DNA of 64,000 nt from an uncultured Campylobacter sp. (lineage in GTDB: Bacteria > Campylobacterota > Campylobacteria > Campylobacterales > Campylobacteraceae). Positions 15,708-25,263 of this stretch are shown in pieces. Position 1 is the first letter of the stretch. Each line of letters begins with the position of its first letter. The translations under genes and the position numbers were made by a program. The DNA is taken from the NCBI RefSeq assembly GCF_938030145.1, contig NZ_CALHGM010000040.1, positions 62,001 to 126,000 on the forward strand, written 5' to 3'. The notes below the pieces were generated by a model. The model saw only the letters and a program-made list of their open reading frames with translations. It ran no database searches and had not been told where the DNA came from.

Positions 15708-16022
15708 ATGATGAAAAAACTATTTATCACGGCATTAGTGATAATGTTAGGATTAGTTACAACAAATGCTAATGAAGGCGGTAGGAAAGAGATGATAGCC
15801 AAAGACGCTAATATATGCGACATTTCTTATGATGATAGCAATGCGTTATTCTCCGTTCAAAAAATATGTATAGACGGAAATGTTATTGCTATCATAGAAG
15901 TTGTGACCGACACCGATAAGAGCAAAACTGCTGGAGCTAATTTAAATAAACCCTGCAGATGCGTTAAAGTCACCGAGCCTGGCGAAAGACCGTTTATAGT
16001 AGGACGAGAACTTAAAAAATAA
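15708..16022 (+). CDS. small secreted protein of unknown function
   Basis: 104 aa. A signal peptide (KKLFITALVIMLGLVTTNA) with cleavage after Ala, then a periplasmic domain with four cysteines (ICDI, KICID, PCRCVKV). AAGGATAG precedes two adjacent ATG codons; the second (15711) is an equally good start. No family is recognised. It lies downstream of the G11 tract and may be under its control. Confidence 0.7.
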   Translation: MMKKLFITALVIMLGLVTTNANEGGRKEMIAKDANICDISYDDSNALFSVQKICIDGNVIAIIEVVTDTDKSKTAGANLNKPCRCVKVTEPGERPFIVGRELKK

Positions 16023-16193
16023 TCATACTGCGCTTGCGGCTTTGTTTCGATAAAAAGTCTCAAGCGCATAGTCCCCCACCACCACAAATGCCCTAAAATT
16101 TTATCGCTTTGCAGCCCAAATCCCACACAAAATAAATAAAATTTATCGCTTTTAGGTATCATAAGCGAATAATAAATGAACGAAGGGGAAAAA

Positions 16194-16817
16194 ATGAAAA
16201 AAATCTTTTTAGCGTTTGTGCTGTGGCTCGGTTTTAGCGGGGCTGCTTTTGCGATGCAAGATACGGAGCCAAACGAGGCACAAGGGCAAAATTCGGCGGA
16301 AGTTAAAATTTTAAGCGATAAGTTTTTTAAGCTGTCCGCAAGAGAATACGCGAATGCAGTCGGTCGCTGCCTACCTTCCCATATCTATGACTATTGCGAT
16401 AAAATTTATTCATTGGAAATTTCACGACTTATAAAGGAGTGCGGTTTCGGCGATGGAAAATATAGCGCTTGTCAAAATTTATTAAATATTGCGGATAGGA
16501 GTTGCTTTGAAAAGGATCAAATTGAAAATTCCTTGGCGTGCGGTTTATCCAGTGAAATTCTATTTAGAACAAATAGACCGTCAATTGGATTAAAACGATT
16601 AATAAGAGCTTGCGAAGTGGGCAAAATAGAAGATTTTTGCTTACTTTGTGCAGGAGCTCATTTTTACTATGATTTAGACATAGAAGAGGTAATAAAATAT
16701 ATGACGATGACGCGAGATTTGGCGCATGACAAAGAGCGCTATAATAAAATTATTACAAAATTGGAAAATTGCAAAGCCGACAAAGAGTGCAATCCCGCAA
16801 AATTAGAATTTCAATAA
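16194..16817 (+). CDS. secreted Cys-rich protein, possibly Sel1/TPR-like
   Basis: 207 aa counted from ATG 16194, chosen for the GAAGGGG site just upstream and the signal peptide that follows (KKIFLAFVLWLGFSGAAFA). The mature protein is helical and has many cysteines at roughly regular spacing (GRCLPS, YDYCDK, KECGFG, SACQN, RSCFE, LACGL, RACEV, FCLLC), reminiscent of Helicobacter cysteine-rich Sel1-like proteins. The ALA-GxY repeat consensus is not clear, so the family is only suggested. Periplasmic. Confidence 0.65.
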   Translation: MKKIFLAFVLWLGFSGAAFAMQDTEPNEAQGQNSAEVKILSDKFFKLSAREYANAVGRCLPSHIYDYCDKIYSLEISRLIKECGFGDGKYSACQNLLNIADRSCFEKDQIENSLACGLSSEILFRTNRPSIGLKRLIRACEVGKIEDFCLLCAGAHFYYDLDIEEVIKYMTMTRDLAHDKERYNKIITKLENCKADKECNPAKLEFQ

Positions 16818-16882
16818 GCAAACGGCGAGAGCAAATACGGCGGGCTAAATTTCTGAATTTAAAAAGCAAAGGAAAGATCGCT

Positions 16883-16990
16883 ATGGCGGATAGACTGATC
16901 GACATCGGGCTCATTTTGTTTTTCGGCGGCTTTTACATGCTATATAAACGGCGTATGCGGGATCGGCAAAGACTATATGCAGCGCAATAA
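16883..16990 (+). CDS. 35-aa membrane ORF, possible 5' half of a frameshifted gene
   Basis: AAAGGAAAG precedes ATG 16883. 35 aa with one hydrophobic segment (LIDIGLILFFGGFYMLY) and a basic end. The next ORF in another frame reads INGVCGIGKDY just upstream of its first ATG, which would continue naturally from the membrane segment here. One gained or lost base near 16940 would therefore join the two into a single 3-helix protein. Confidence 0.45.
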   Translation: MADRLIDIGLILFFGGFYMLYKRRMRDRQRLYAAQ

Positions 16991-17219
16991 AATAGACTTC
17001 GTGCGCTGGATGTTTAGTCCAAAGCACATCTTGCGCTCCAATGCGCCGTTTGATTCGAACGAGCCGCTAGAATTAAAATTTAAAGAGCCCAAAAGCAAGC
17101 ACATAATCTACAATTTTTTCGAGCTCATCATACTTTATGCGATAATCGCGCCGTTTTTAGTGATCTATGCGGGGATTTTTCTATTTTGCGCGGGGCTCGT
17201 CATCAAAATTTTATCCTAA
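16977..17219 (+). CDS. 80-aa membrane protein, possible 3' half of the preceding gene
   Basis: 80 aa: a soluble N-terminal part (KIDFVRWMFSPKHIL), then two hydrophobic helices (about 45-75, IIYNFFELIILYAIIAPFLV and GIFLFCAGLVIKIL). It overlaps the previous ORF by 14 bases and has no clear ribosome site, which again suggests that they were one gene. No family is recognised. Confidence 0.5.
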   Translation: MQRNKIDFVRWMFSPKHILRSNAPFDSNEPLELKFKEPKSKHIIYNFFELIILYAIIAPFLVIYAGIFLFCAGLVIKILS

Positions 17220-18497
17220 ATTTAAAATTTGCGACGCGGATGCAGAGCGGGCATTACATAGACGCCGTTATTCGTTGTAGAATTTCAAAATTTTATACTG
17301 CGCCTCTTGCTAAGCACGCTACGCTTATTATATTTTAATAGATAAAATTTCAAAATTTTATCGCCGAATCCACGGCTTGTGGAATTTATGCCGTGATTTC
17401 CGTTTCTATCGGGGCGGGAGTGGCCCCAATTGCGAGGTCGCATTTCTCGCGGGCGCCGCCTCCGCAGCACCGCATTGCTCTGCTCGCCCGCAAACCCCAT
17501 CTAAGCCCCTACAACGCTATATGGGTGAGCTGCACTCGCATTAAATTCTTTCTATTACAGCTACGCCGCATGAAATTCTTTAGAGGTAAATTTATCGTAT
17601 TTGGAATTTTAAAATTCCATCCGTAGCCGCCAAGCCAATTTATCCGCCGATAAATCGTCAAACCGCCGACCGACCGCAAAACCGAAACGGCTTGTGGCGA
17701 TGAAATTTAAGCAATGCGAGCTCAAATTCCATCCACGGCACGGCTTCTCCGTGGCGCGTTCATTTTGGCAGCGGTGCGACCGCAGCCGCACTCTATTAAA
17801 ATTCTATTCGGAACCGCCCCCGCCTCGTTTAAATTCTATCGCATAAATTTTGCCGAGCGCTAAGGCGGAGGATGAACCGCCCCCGCTTTGTTTAAATTCC
17901 GCTGCACCGACCGATCGCCGACCAACCCCGGGATCGGTTACGAGCTCATTACAGGACCGATCGGCAGCAAGCCGGCCACAAACCAGCAGCCCGCCGAAGC
18001 AAACGATCTAGCAAAATCGAAAAGATCAGTCGCAAACAAACCTGTCGTTAAATCAAGGGATCGTCGAAGCGCTAAATCGGTCGTCGGTCCGGTTTCAAAA
18101 CCGCTTGGTCCACCACAATGAGCGGGCCCGACTAACGAACCGAGGGAACCGAGCCGCAAATCCCCAACTGATTGCAATCCGAGCGGACTGATCCGCAAAT
18201 AAGCAGACGGGCTAACGAGCTAGACGATCTAACCGCAAATTGCCGACTAATTGCGAGCCGAGCCGCTAAACCGCTCGGTCACAGACCGGCCTCCAAGCCG
18301 CCCCGCCACAGACTAGTCCTGAACCTATCCAAGCCGTAAGCATAACCCAAAGCCGTCCGGTCGTAAGCCGGTCCCGAAGCCGCCCAGCAAGCGGGCTAGC
18401 CTCGGAATCGCCCAAGCCGCAAGCCGATCCCGAAACTACTCGGTCGCAAGCTAAACTAGAAGCAGCCCGGTAAGAGGCTAGTCCCGAAACCGCCGCT
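17220..18497. other. 1.3-kb non-coding region with degenerate GC-rich repeats
   Basis: No convincing gene on either strand; ORFs here are short and Arg/Pro-rich. The left half has spaced AAATTTTA / AAATTC motifs. From about 17880 to 18490 the motif nearly disappears and a loose repeat takes over, with units such as AAGCCGATCCCGAAAC, AAGCCGGTCCCGAAGCC and GGTCGCAAGC recurring every 25-40 bases. Confidence 0.55.
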
Positions 18498-19571
18498 TTA
18501 CTCTACGTAAATTTTATAATCCCCGTAGCCGCGCGCGTCCATCTCCTCAAGCGGTATAAATTCCAAGCTAGCGCCGTTGATGCAGTATCTCATACCGCCC
18601 TTCTCTCTCGGTCCGTCCTCAAAGACGTGCCCCAAATGGCTGCCTCCTACGCGGCTTGAGACCTCGACGCGCTGCATGCCGTGGCTGTCATCTTGCGCGT
18701 ACGCGATCGCATCGGTCGTTATCGGCTTTGAAAAGCTCGGCCAGCCGCAGCCTGCGTCAAATTTATCGGTGGATGAAAACAGCGGCTTTTTCGACACGAT
18801 GTCGATGTAGATGCCCTTTTTATAATTTTTGTCGTATTCGCTCGAAAACGGCCGCTCTGTCGCCTTTTCCTGCGTGACTTGATACTGAAGCTCGGTTAAA
18901 TTTTTCTTCAGCTCCTCCTTGCTTTGCACTTTAAATTTCTCATCGTCCTCAAGCGGCTTTTTGGCTAGGCGCAGATCGATGTGGCAGTATCCGCCGGGAT
19001 TTTTGCCGAGGTAGTCTTGATGATACTCCTCTGCGCGGACGAAATTCTTTAGCGGCGCCACTTCGACGGCGATCTTTTCTTTAAATTTCGCCTGCTGCGC
19101 GGCTATGAAAAAGCGCGCGAGCTCGCCGCTCGCCTCATCGGCGTAGTAGATGCCCGTGCGGTATTGGCGACCGCGGTCGTTACCTTGCTTGTCGATCGAG
19201 AACGGATCGATGATGCGGAAATAATGCGCCAAAATTTCAGGCTCGCTGATGACGTTGGCGTCGTATTTTAAGTGTAGCGTCTCGGCATGATCGCTGCTAT
19301 GTAAGCCCTCGTAGCTTGCTTTATCGCTCTTGCCGTTGGCGTAGCCCACCTGCGTCGCGACTATGCCGTCGAGCTGTTTAAAATACGCCTCCATGCCCCA
19401 GAAGCAGCCGCCTGCCAGATAAATTTCTTTTACGTTCGCGTTCACGCCGCCTCCTTTAACTTTAAAATTTGCGTCCGACGCACCGGCGCTACTGCCGCCT
19501 GCGGCATTAAGCGCGACTAAATAACCCGCCGCCAAAGCAAAGAGGCAGATTAAAACTTTAGAAATTTTCAT
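18498..19571 (-). CDS. msrAB: MsrA-MsrB fusion methionine sulfoxide reductase, exported
   Basis: 357 aa counted from the ATG at 19571, which has AAAGGAT and a signal peptide; the ORF also extends 10 codons upstream without one. The N-terminal signal/anchor (about 5-22) is followed by MsrA with its catalytic Cys in GGCFWGMEAYF and the end motif YHQDYLGKNPGGYCH, then MsrB with metal-site Cys in DAGCGWPSF and catalytic Cys in RYCINGASL, preceded by GGSHLGHVFEDGP. It reduces both S- and R-methionine sulfoxide in periplasmic proteins damaged by oxidants. Single-gene unit. Confidence 0.95.
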   Translation of the reverse strand: MKISKVLICLFALAAGYLVALNAAGGSSAGASDANFKVKGGGVNANVKEIYLAGGCFWGMEAYFKQLDGIVATQVGYANGKSDKASYEGLHSSDHAETLHLKYDANVISEPEILAHYFRIIDPFSIDKQGNDRGRQYRTGIYYADEASGELARFFIAAQQAKFKEKIAVEVAPLKNFVRAEEYHQDYLGKNPGGYCHIDLRLAKKPLEDDEKFKVQSKEELKKNLTELQYQVTQEKATERPFSSEYDKNYKKGIYIDIVSKKPLFSSTDKFDAGCGWPSFSKPITTDAIAYAQDDSHGMQRVEVSSRVGGSHLGHVFEDGPREKGGMRYCINGASLEFIPLEEMDARGYGDYKIYVE

Positions 19572-19601
19572 TTTGATCCTTTCGTTTTGAATTTTGCGCA
19601 A

Positions 19602-21191
19602 TTTTACAATCTCTAAATGAAGCGAGAGTGAAAGAGAGAAATTTTATCGCTTACGGCGGATCGGTACCCAAATTTTATCGCCGCAGGATCGGGGCTTTTG
19701 GCTCGCCGTCGCCGCAGAATTGGAATTTTATCGCTGCGGTGACGCGGGATCAAAAATTTTATCTTACCGCGGCGGCGCAAGATTAAAAATTTTATCTTAT
19801 CCTCGCAGCGCGCTGCAGCATCGGAATTTTACCTCCTCGCAAGCGGTTAAAATTCTACGCTATAACGAGGGCTGAATTTTACCGCCGCCGCCGCCAAGAT
19901 TAAAATTTTACTGCTTCAGCAGGGGGCGAATTTCGCTAGCGCGGCAAGCGGTTGGATTTGATCGCCGCGGCAAGAATTAAAATTTTGCTACCGCTGAAGG
20001 ATTAGAATTTCATCGCCCTCACACTATGATGAAATTTATCCCTTTTACGAGCGAGACCCTTGCGCCGTCCATTCGCCTGCGCTACGGCTTGCGTGAAATT
20101 TATCCATTCGTCGCAGCTTACGTGGGGATTTTAGAGATTTCGATACGCCCTATTGCGGCGCGAAATTTTATTGTCGCGCCTCGCGGCTAGATTTTACTAC
20201 CGTCGCGATAATTAGAATTTTGCCGCCGCGCAACCGCGATTTGAGCCCGATTTAGCGCCTTTGCGAATTTTACGACGCGGCCGAATTCTACCGCAGGCGC
20301 CGTTTTGCGAGGGCATGGACTGCTCGCGGGTCGGAAACTTTGCGCTGCACCCGCTGCTTTGCCGTATATAAAATTTTATCACGCGCCGCTGCGATCGCAG
20401 CACGGCACTTATCCACCGCGCGGCTAAATTTTCTACACGCCGCTTAGGTTGCGGCACGGCGTCCATCTGCTCGCAGCACGATTAAAATTTGTCTATGCGC
20501 GCGCCCGATCGCGACGAGGCACCGCCTTAAAAATTTATACTCCGCTCCGTATCTACTGCGAAACGGCGCCGAAATTTCAACGCAAAATGGGCGCCATGAA
20601 TTTTCGCGCCGCGAGATAAAATTTGTGCGCCGTTATACGACGACGAGGCGCGAACCCATCCGCTGCGTGCGCGATTAAATTTAAAATTTTCGCGTTACGG
20701 CCGCTAGATAAAATTTCGCGACCATTCAGGGGGCGGCGAATGATTAAATTTAAACTGCGCCGCACCCGCCACGAAGCGGTATGCCGCGTAGCCAAAAACC
20801 CGCGCCGCGAAGTAGTATAACGAAGCGCGAATAGTCGGATTCCGCTGCCTCCGCCACGTAACGGAGCGCAGCCATTTACATCGCGCACGGCTGCGCAGCC
20901 CGATCCGCGCCGCGTTGTCGCGCAACAAAGCACCGCGCATTGGATCCGCGCCGCTCCCGCTACGAAACAATATACCGCACAGCTAAATCGTCGCCGCACA
21001 GCCGTATGGCAAAGCGCAAGTAGTCCGATTAGCATCACGCTCGCCGCGTATTGGAGCGCAGTCAAATTTATATCACGCCCACTACGCAGCGAGCAATGAG
21101 ATCTGCTCCGGCGCGGTTTTCAAGATTCGCAACGGCATAAAAAGTTACGAAGCTAGCGCAATAAATCCGCCTCACCGCAGGTAAGTAAAAT
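19602..21191. other. 1.6-kb non-coding region with arrayed AAATTTTA motifs
   Basis: The ORFs present are short, Arg/Ala/Cys-rich and without family motifs or ribosome sites, so I call no gene. From 19640 to about 20580 the motif AAATTTTA (or its complement or a one-base variant) recurs every 25-60 bases, separated by GC-rich spacers containing GCCGC. From 20760 to 21077 lies a diverged direct repeat listed separately. Confidence 0.6.
20765..21077. repeat. diverged direct repeat, period about 191 bp
   Basis: A stretch starting at 20765 (CCCGCCACGAAGCGGTAT) and one starting at 20956 (CCCGCTACGAAACAATAT) align over about 120 bases, sharing AGTCGGATT / AGTCCGATT and GGAGCGCAGCCATTTACATC / GGAGCGCAGTCAAATTTATATC. 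They are clearly related but have many substitutions. Function unknown; no coding capacity is evident. Confidence 0.6.
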
Positions 21192-22730
21192 TTAGTGCAA
21201 AAAGTGGCGCACTCCGGTAAAATACATCGCCATGCCAAACTCGTCGGCGCTTGCGATCACCTCATCGTCGCGAATGCTGCCGCCCGGCTGCACCACCGCC
21301 GCGACGCCCGCAGCATGGGCGATCTCGATGCTGTCTTTAAACGGGAAAAACGCCTCGCTGGCAAGCGCGCAGCCGCTCAGATCGACGCCCACGTCGCGCG
21401 CCTTTGCCACTGCCGCACGCGCGGCATCCACGCGGCTCGTCATACCCATGCCGATCGCGACCATCGCGCGATTTTTGACGTAAACCACGCAGTTGCTCTT
21501 CGTAAGTGCGGCGATCTGCCACGCAATTTTTAGATCATCAAGCTCGCTCTGGCTCGCCGCGCGCCCCGTGACGCAGCGGGCATTTGCGACCTCGCCCGCG
21601 CCCACGTAGTCGCGCTGCTGATATACGAAGCCGCCGTCGATAAATTTAAAATCATACTTGTCGTTTTCGCGAATTAAAAACTCTCCGCCCTGCTCGAAAA
21701 TTTTGATGCGCTTTTTCTTTTCAAATACCGCAAGCGCCGCGGGCGTAACGCGAGCGGCAAGGATAACCTCGACAAAAATTTCATTGATCTTATGCGCTAG
21801 CTCCTCGTCCAAAACGCCGTTTATCGCCACGATGCCGCCGTATGCCGAGACTGGGTCGCATTTTAGCGCCTCGGTGTAGCTTTCAAGCAGGCTAGATTTC
21901 ACGGCAAAGCCGCATGGATTGGCATGCTTGCAGATCGCTACCGCAGGCGCCTCCCCGAAGCTACTAGCGAGCATCAGCGCGCCGTGCATATCGGTCATAT
22001 TGTTAAAGCTCGCCTCGCCCTTTAGTCTCTTAAAATGGTTGCTAAAAAAGTCCTCGAACTCGTACAGCGCGCCCTTTTGGTGCGGATTTTCGCCGTAGCG
22101 AGTATCAAAAACCTTGCTGCCCGTGATAAATTTTTTCGCGCCGAAGCCGCCGTTAAAGCGCTCGTTCATATAGTTTGCGATCATTGCGTCGTAGGCTGCG
22201 GTGTGCTCATAAGCTTTTATCATTAAATTTTGCCTAAATTTCAGCTTCTCGCTCTCGTCAGAGCTCGCTAAATTTTGCAAAACCGCGTCGTAATCAAGCG
22301 GGCTCGTGACGACATAGACACTAGCAAAATTTTTAGCCGCGCTTCGAACCATCGCGGGGCCGCCGATGTCGATATTTTCGATGATCTCTGAAAAATCGTC
22401 GGTGCGAGCTACGGTTGCTTTAAAAGGATAGAGATTTACGCACACGAGATCGATGCCGCCGATGCCGTGCTGCGCGGCTTGGCTTACGTGATTTGCGTCG
22501 TTTCGCTTATACAAAATTCCGCCGTGGATCTTTGGATGCAGGGTCTTAACCCGCCCCTCAAACATCTCGGGCGAGCCCGAGTACTCGCTAACCTCGAGCG
22601 CCGAGGCGCCGTTTTCGCGCAAAAGCTTAAACGTGCCGCCCGTGCTTAAAATTTCAAATCCGAGCCTCTGCAGCCCGCGAGCAAACTCTACGACGCCCTC
22701 TTTATCGCTGACGCTGATTAACGCTCTCAT
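21192..22730 (-). CDS. purH: bifunctional AICAR transformylase / IMP cyclohydrolase
   Basis: 512 aa, normal length. The N-terminal IMP cyclohydrolase (MGS-like) domain starts RALISVSDKEGVVEFARGL with STGGTFKLL and VKTLHPKIHGG. The C-terminal transformylase has RYGENPHQ, CKHANPCG and QPGGSIRDDEVI. It performs the last two steps of de novo IMP synthesis. The ATG is preceded by AAAAGGAGAA. purL lies about 3.5 kb downstream on the same strand but is not contiguous. Confidence 0.97.
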   Translation of the reverse strand: MRALISVSDKEGVVEFARGLQRLGFEILSTGGTFKLLRENGASALEVSEYSGSPEMFEGRVKTLHPKIHGGILYKRNDANHVSQAAQHGIGGIDLVCVNLYPFKATVARTDDFSEIIENIDIGGPAMVRSAAKNFASVYVVTSPLDYDAVLQNLASSDESEKLKFRQNLMIKAYEHTAAYDAMIANYMNERFNGGFGAKKFITGSKVFDTRYGENPHQKGALYEFEDFFSNHFKRLKGEASFNNMTDMHGALMLASSFGEAPAVAICKHANPCGFAVKSSLLESYTEALKCDPVSAYGGIVAINGVLDEELAHKINEIFVEVILAARVTPAALAVFEKKKRIKIFEQGGEFLIRENDKYDFKFIDGGFVYQQRDYVGAGEVANARCVTGRAASQSELDDLKIAWQIAALTKSNCVVYVKNRAMVAIGMGMTSRVDAARAAVAKARDVGVDLSGCALASEAFFPFKDSIEIAHAAGVAAVVQPGGSIRDDEVIASADEFGMAMYFTGVRHFLH

Positions 22731-22746
22731 CTTTTCTCCTTTTAAT

Positions 22747-23334
22747 TTATTCGCATAATTTTTTAAAAATCAGCTCGCGCATGTCGTTTGCGTTAAGCTG
22801 AAAATACAAAATCGCCTCGCGCCGAGCCTTTTGATACTCGCGCCTCGTCTTTTCATCTGCCGCGCCGAGCTTGGCACCTTTAAATTTCGCCATGCGCGCC
22901 GAACTCAGCTCTTTAAGCATCTCGCCACTCGGAGAGATGCCACCGCTATAATTAAACCACTCTTTGCTTTGAAAAATATTAAATAAAATTTGAAAATCTA
23001 CGAAATTTCCCTTATTGTACTCGGCGCAGACCCCGTTTTTGTGGCTTACGGCGTAGATCGCGCCGTATCTGCGCTCGAAAAAATATAGTTTTATGAGCTT
23101 CGCGTTTTTATCTAAATTTGCGCCGCCGCCTAAAATCGCAAGCTTCGCATCGCCTCGCGTTTCATAAGGACCTAAAATCGCGCCGTTTTCGTAGAGATTT
23201 CCGCCGTAAAAAGCGTATTTCGTATCTCCAAGCTCGCTTGAAAGAACGTAGGTTTTATCGCTTGCAGGCGAGTTTTTGCCAGCGCAGCCGAGCAGCGACA
23301 GAGCCAAAAATAGAGACGAGATAAAAAATTTCAT
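22747..23334 (-). CDS. lipoprotein of unknown function
   Basis: 195 aa. Signal peptide ending in the lipobox LLGC (Cys17). The mature protein starts with a Ser/Lys-rich stretch, then YVLSSELGDTKYAFYGGNLYENG, and ends in basic helices (ADEKTRREYQKARREAILYF). No family is recognised. It is directly upstream of purH, 16 bases apart on the same strand, so they are probably co-transcribed, although a functional link is not obvious. Confidence 0.75.
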   Translation of the reverse strand: MKFFISSLFLALSLLGCAGKNSPASDKTYVLSSELGDTKYAFYGGNLYENGAILGPYETRGDAKLAILGGGANLDKNAKLIKLYFFERRYGAIYAVSHKNGVCAEYNKGNFVDFQILFNIFQSKEWFNYSGGISPSGEMLKELSSARMAKFKGAKLGAADEKTRREYQKARREAILYFQLNANDMRELIFKKLCE

Positions 23335-23813
23335 CGCAAAAATCCTTTAAATTTTAAAATTTTGCCTGATTTATGAAGCGGAATCGGCAAAGTGAAATTT
23401 ACTAAATTTACCGCATTTACCGCGTGTAAATTTTAAATTTGCTTCTTAAATATCGCCGCCATGCTCGTGCGAACGTAAATTTTAAAATTCTGCGCCGCTT
23501 GCAAAGGCTAAATTAAAAGCCGCGACGCAAAACGTAAATTTAAACCGCAGCGCAAATTTAGCCGCAAGGACCTGCGCAAACCGACTAAATTTAAAATTTC
23601 GCGGCGCAGCTTTTATCGCCAAGCTAGGTTGGCGCCTCCTCTTGCCGCTTTTAAAATTTTAAATTTACCTGCACATTTTGTTTCCCAGCTCATCCATAAG
23701 CGCGGCTATGTCATCATCAATCGCACCTTGCCGCTGCTGCTCGTTGAAATTTTATACGCCGCTTTAAATTTTACAAGCCGTAAATTTAAAGCGGCACGAT
23801 ATCCAAAACCGTA
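23335..23813. other. 480-base non-coding region
   Basis: Dense AAATTT / TTTAAATTT motifs with GC-rich spacers. No ORF with a ribosome site and no RNA gene seen. Confidence 0.6.
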
Positions 23814-24845
23814 CTAGATATAATAGATGCTGTTTTTGATATTTTTGCCGTCGATCTCGTTTTTGCGCCACGAGCTCTCGTCGTTTAGCACGATCCAGCG
23901 CTTCTCCTCCTCGCGGTAAAACCAGTCCTTGTCAATCTGATAATAAATCTGGCATCCCAAAATTTCGATGATATTGGCGATGTTATTGTCGTGGTAGTTG
24001 TTCTCGTCGAAGTCGGTGAAAGTGCGCTGCCCCATCTCGGCGTAGAGCTCGTTTAAAATTTGAAGCATCTCGCTTAGGCGTGTATCCATCTTCTCGACCT
24101 GAAGCCCAAGCTCGTTAGCTTCTCTGAATAAGATCGGATAGTCGTGCGACGGATAGCCGCTGTTTAGCTTGTCGCTGATAAAGGCGATCTTTTGCTCATC
24201 TTCGAAGTGATAGCGCAGAATTTCGCGGCAAATTTTAAGCGACAGGCTGCTTGCGCGATCTACGGCGCCGAAAACGAGCGGATGGATATATTTGTAAAGC
24301 TCCTTGTACGGGTTCTCATCGTTCGGGCGCTCGTTGTTTTTCCAAAGCTTCACCACGCGGCTTAGCTCGTCCATCGAGACATTGGCTTGGTCGTTGGTGT
24401 TCGTAACCGGCGAAAGCTCGTGTCGCAGCGAAGTATCGACCGACGTGAGGTATCCTAGCGGTCCCATTAAAATTTTATTCGCCCCAAGCGCCATCATTGT
24501 AGCCGCCGAAGCGCAGTTTGCAGGCACGAGCGCGATCAGCTCGTCGCAGTGGTTGCGCAAAATCGAGACGATCTTAAGCGATGCGATGCCGCTGCCGCCG
24601 TCGCTTTTGATGTAAAGATAGAGCTTTTCGAAATGCTTGCCCTTGAGGTGGTCGTTGATACTGATCGCGTCGTTACCGCAGACGCTGCCCGCGCCCGAGT
24701 TAAAATAGGTAAGCAGCGGCGCGCCCAGATATTTCTCGATATTGGTGATCACCTCTTGCGTTTGCTTCATCAAGATCGGCGGTTGCTTCGCCGCCTTTTT
24801 AGCGCCCTGCTTCTGCTGCTCCTCGTCTTTGGATAGAAATCCCAT
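23814..24845 (-). CDS. ClpP/SppA-fold serine protease (SDH family)
   Basis: 343 aa, no signal peptide. The central part (about 75-140) is the ClpP/crotonase-type Ser protease core: LYLYIKSDGGSGIASLKIV supplies the oxyanion glycine region, and NCASAATMMALGANKILM carries the likely nucleophile Ser, followed by GPLGYLTSVDTSL and a downstream Lys/Asp region. This resembles the 'SDH' cytosolic relatives of SppA. A Lys/Gln-rich N-terminus and a C-terminal region of unknown function (DKDWFYREEEKRWIVLND) flank it. Substrate unknown. Confidence 0.75.
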   Translation of the reverse strand: MGFLSKDEEQQKQGAKKAAKQPPILMKQTQEVITNIEKYLGAPLLTYFNSGAGSVCGNDAISINDHLKGKHFEKLYLYIKSDGGSGIASLKIVSILRNHCDELIALVPANCASAATMMALGANKILMGPLGYLTSVDTSLRHELSPVTNTNDQANVSMDELSRVVKLWKNNERPNDENPYKELYKYIHPLVFGAVDRASSLSLKICREILRYHFEDEQKIAFISDKLNSGYPSHDYPILFREANELGLQVEKMDTRLSEMLQILNELYAEMGQRTFTDFDENNYHDNNIANIIEILGCQIYYQIDKDWFYREEEKRWIVLNDESSWRKNEIDGKNIKNSIYYI

Positions 24846-25263
24846 GTTTTTCCTTTCGTGTTGGTTTGGTTTTAAAATTTTATTTCATAAATAACAATCA
24901 GCCTTAACGCTATTACATATTAAAATTTCAACATTCGCGCATACTACTTGCCGCCTTTATCTTGCACTTAAAATTCTCGTACCGCATGCTAGACTGCCTG
25001 CACGATGTGCATCAAGGCTGTATTAAGCGCCCTGCAGGTCTTACGAGCTTGGAATTTTAAAATTTAGATACAAATTTAACTGTGCCGCACGCTTTGACAT
25101 TTCACTGCCGCGCCGCATCCAATCTCTCGCGACCTGAAATTTTCGCACGCCGCGTATCTTGCGATATCGCGCCTTAAAATTCCTTCGCCACACCTTGTCG
25201 CCGTATCACGATCCACCTTAAAATTTCAAGGCGTTTTGCGCCCTCAAATTTTAAAATTTCGCC
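24846..25263. other. 420-base non-coding region
   Basis: AAATTTTA / AAAATTC motifs about every 40 bases in GC-richer DNA. No gene seen. Confidence 0.6.

Noticed and set aside
20212..20466. 84-codon minus-strand ORF
   Set aside because: Arg-rich chance ORF through AAATTTTA-spaced DNA, with no ribosome site.
20577..21065. 162-codon minus-strand ORF
   Set aside because: Arg/Cys/Ala-rich, no ribosome site, no family motif, and it lies over a diverged DNA repeat; most likely a chance ORF in GC-rich DNA.
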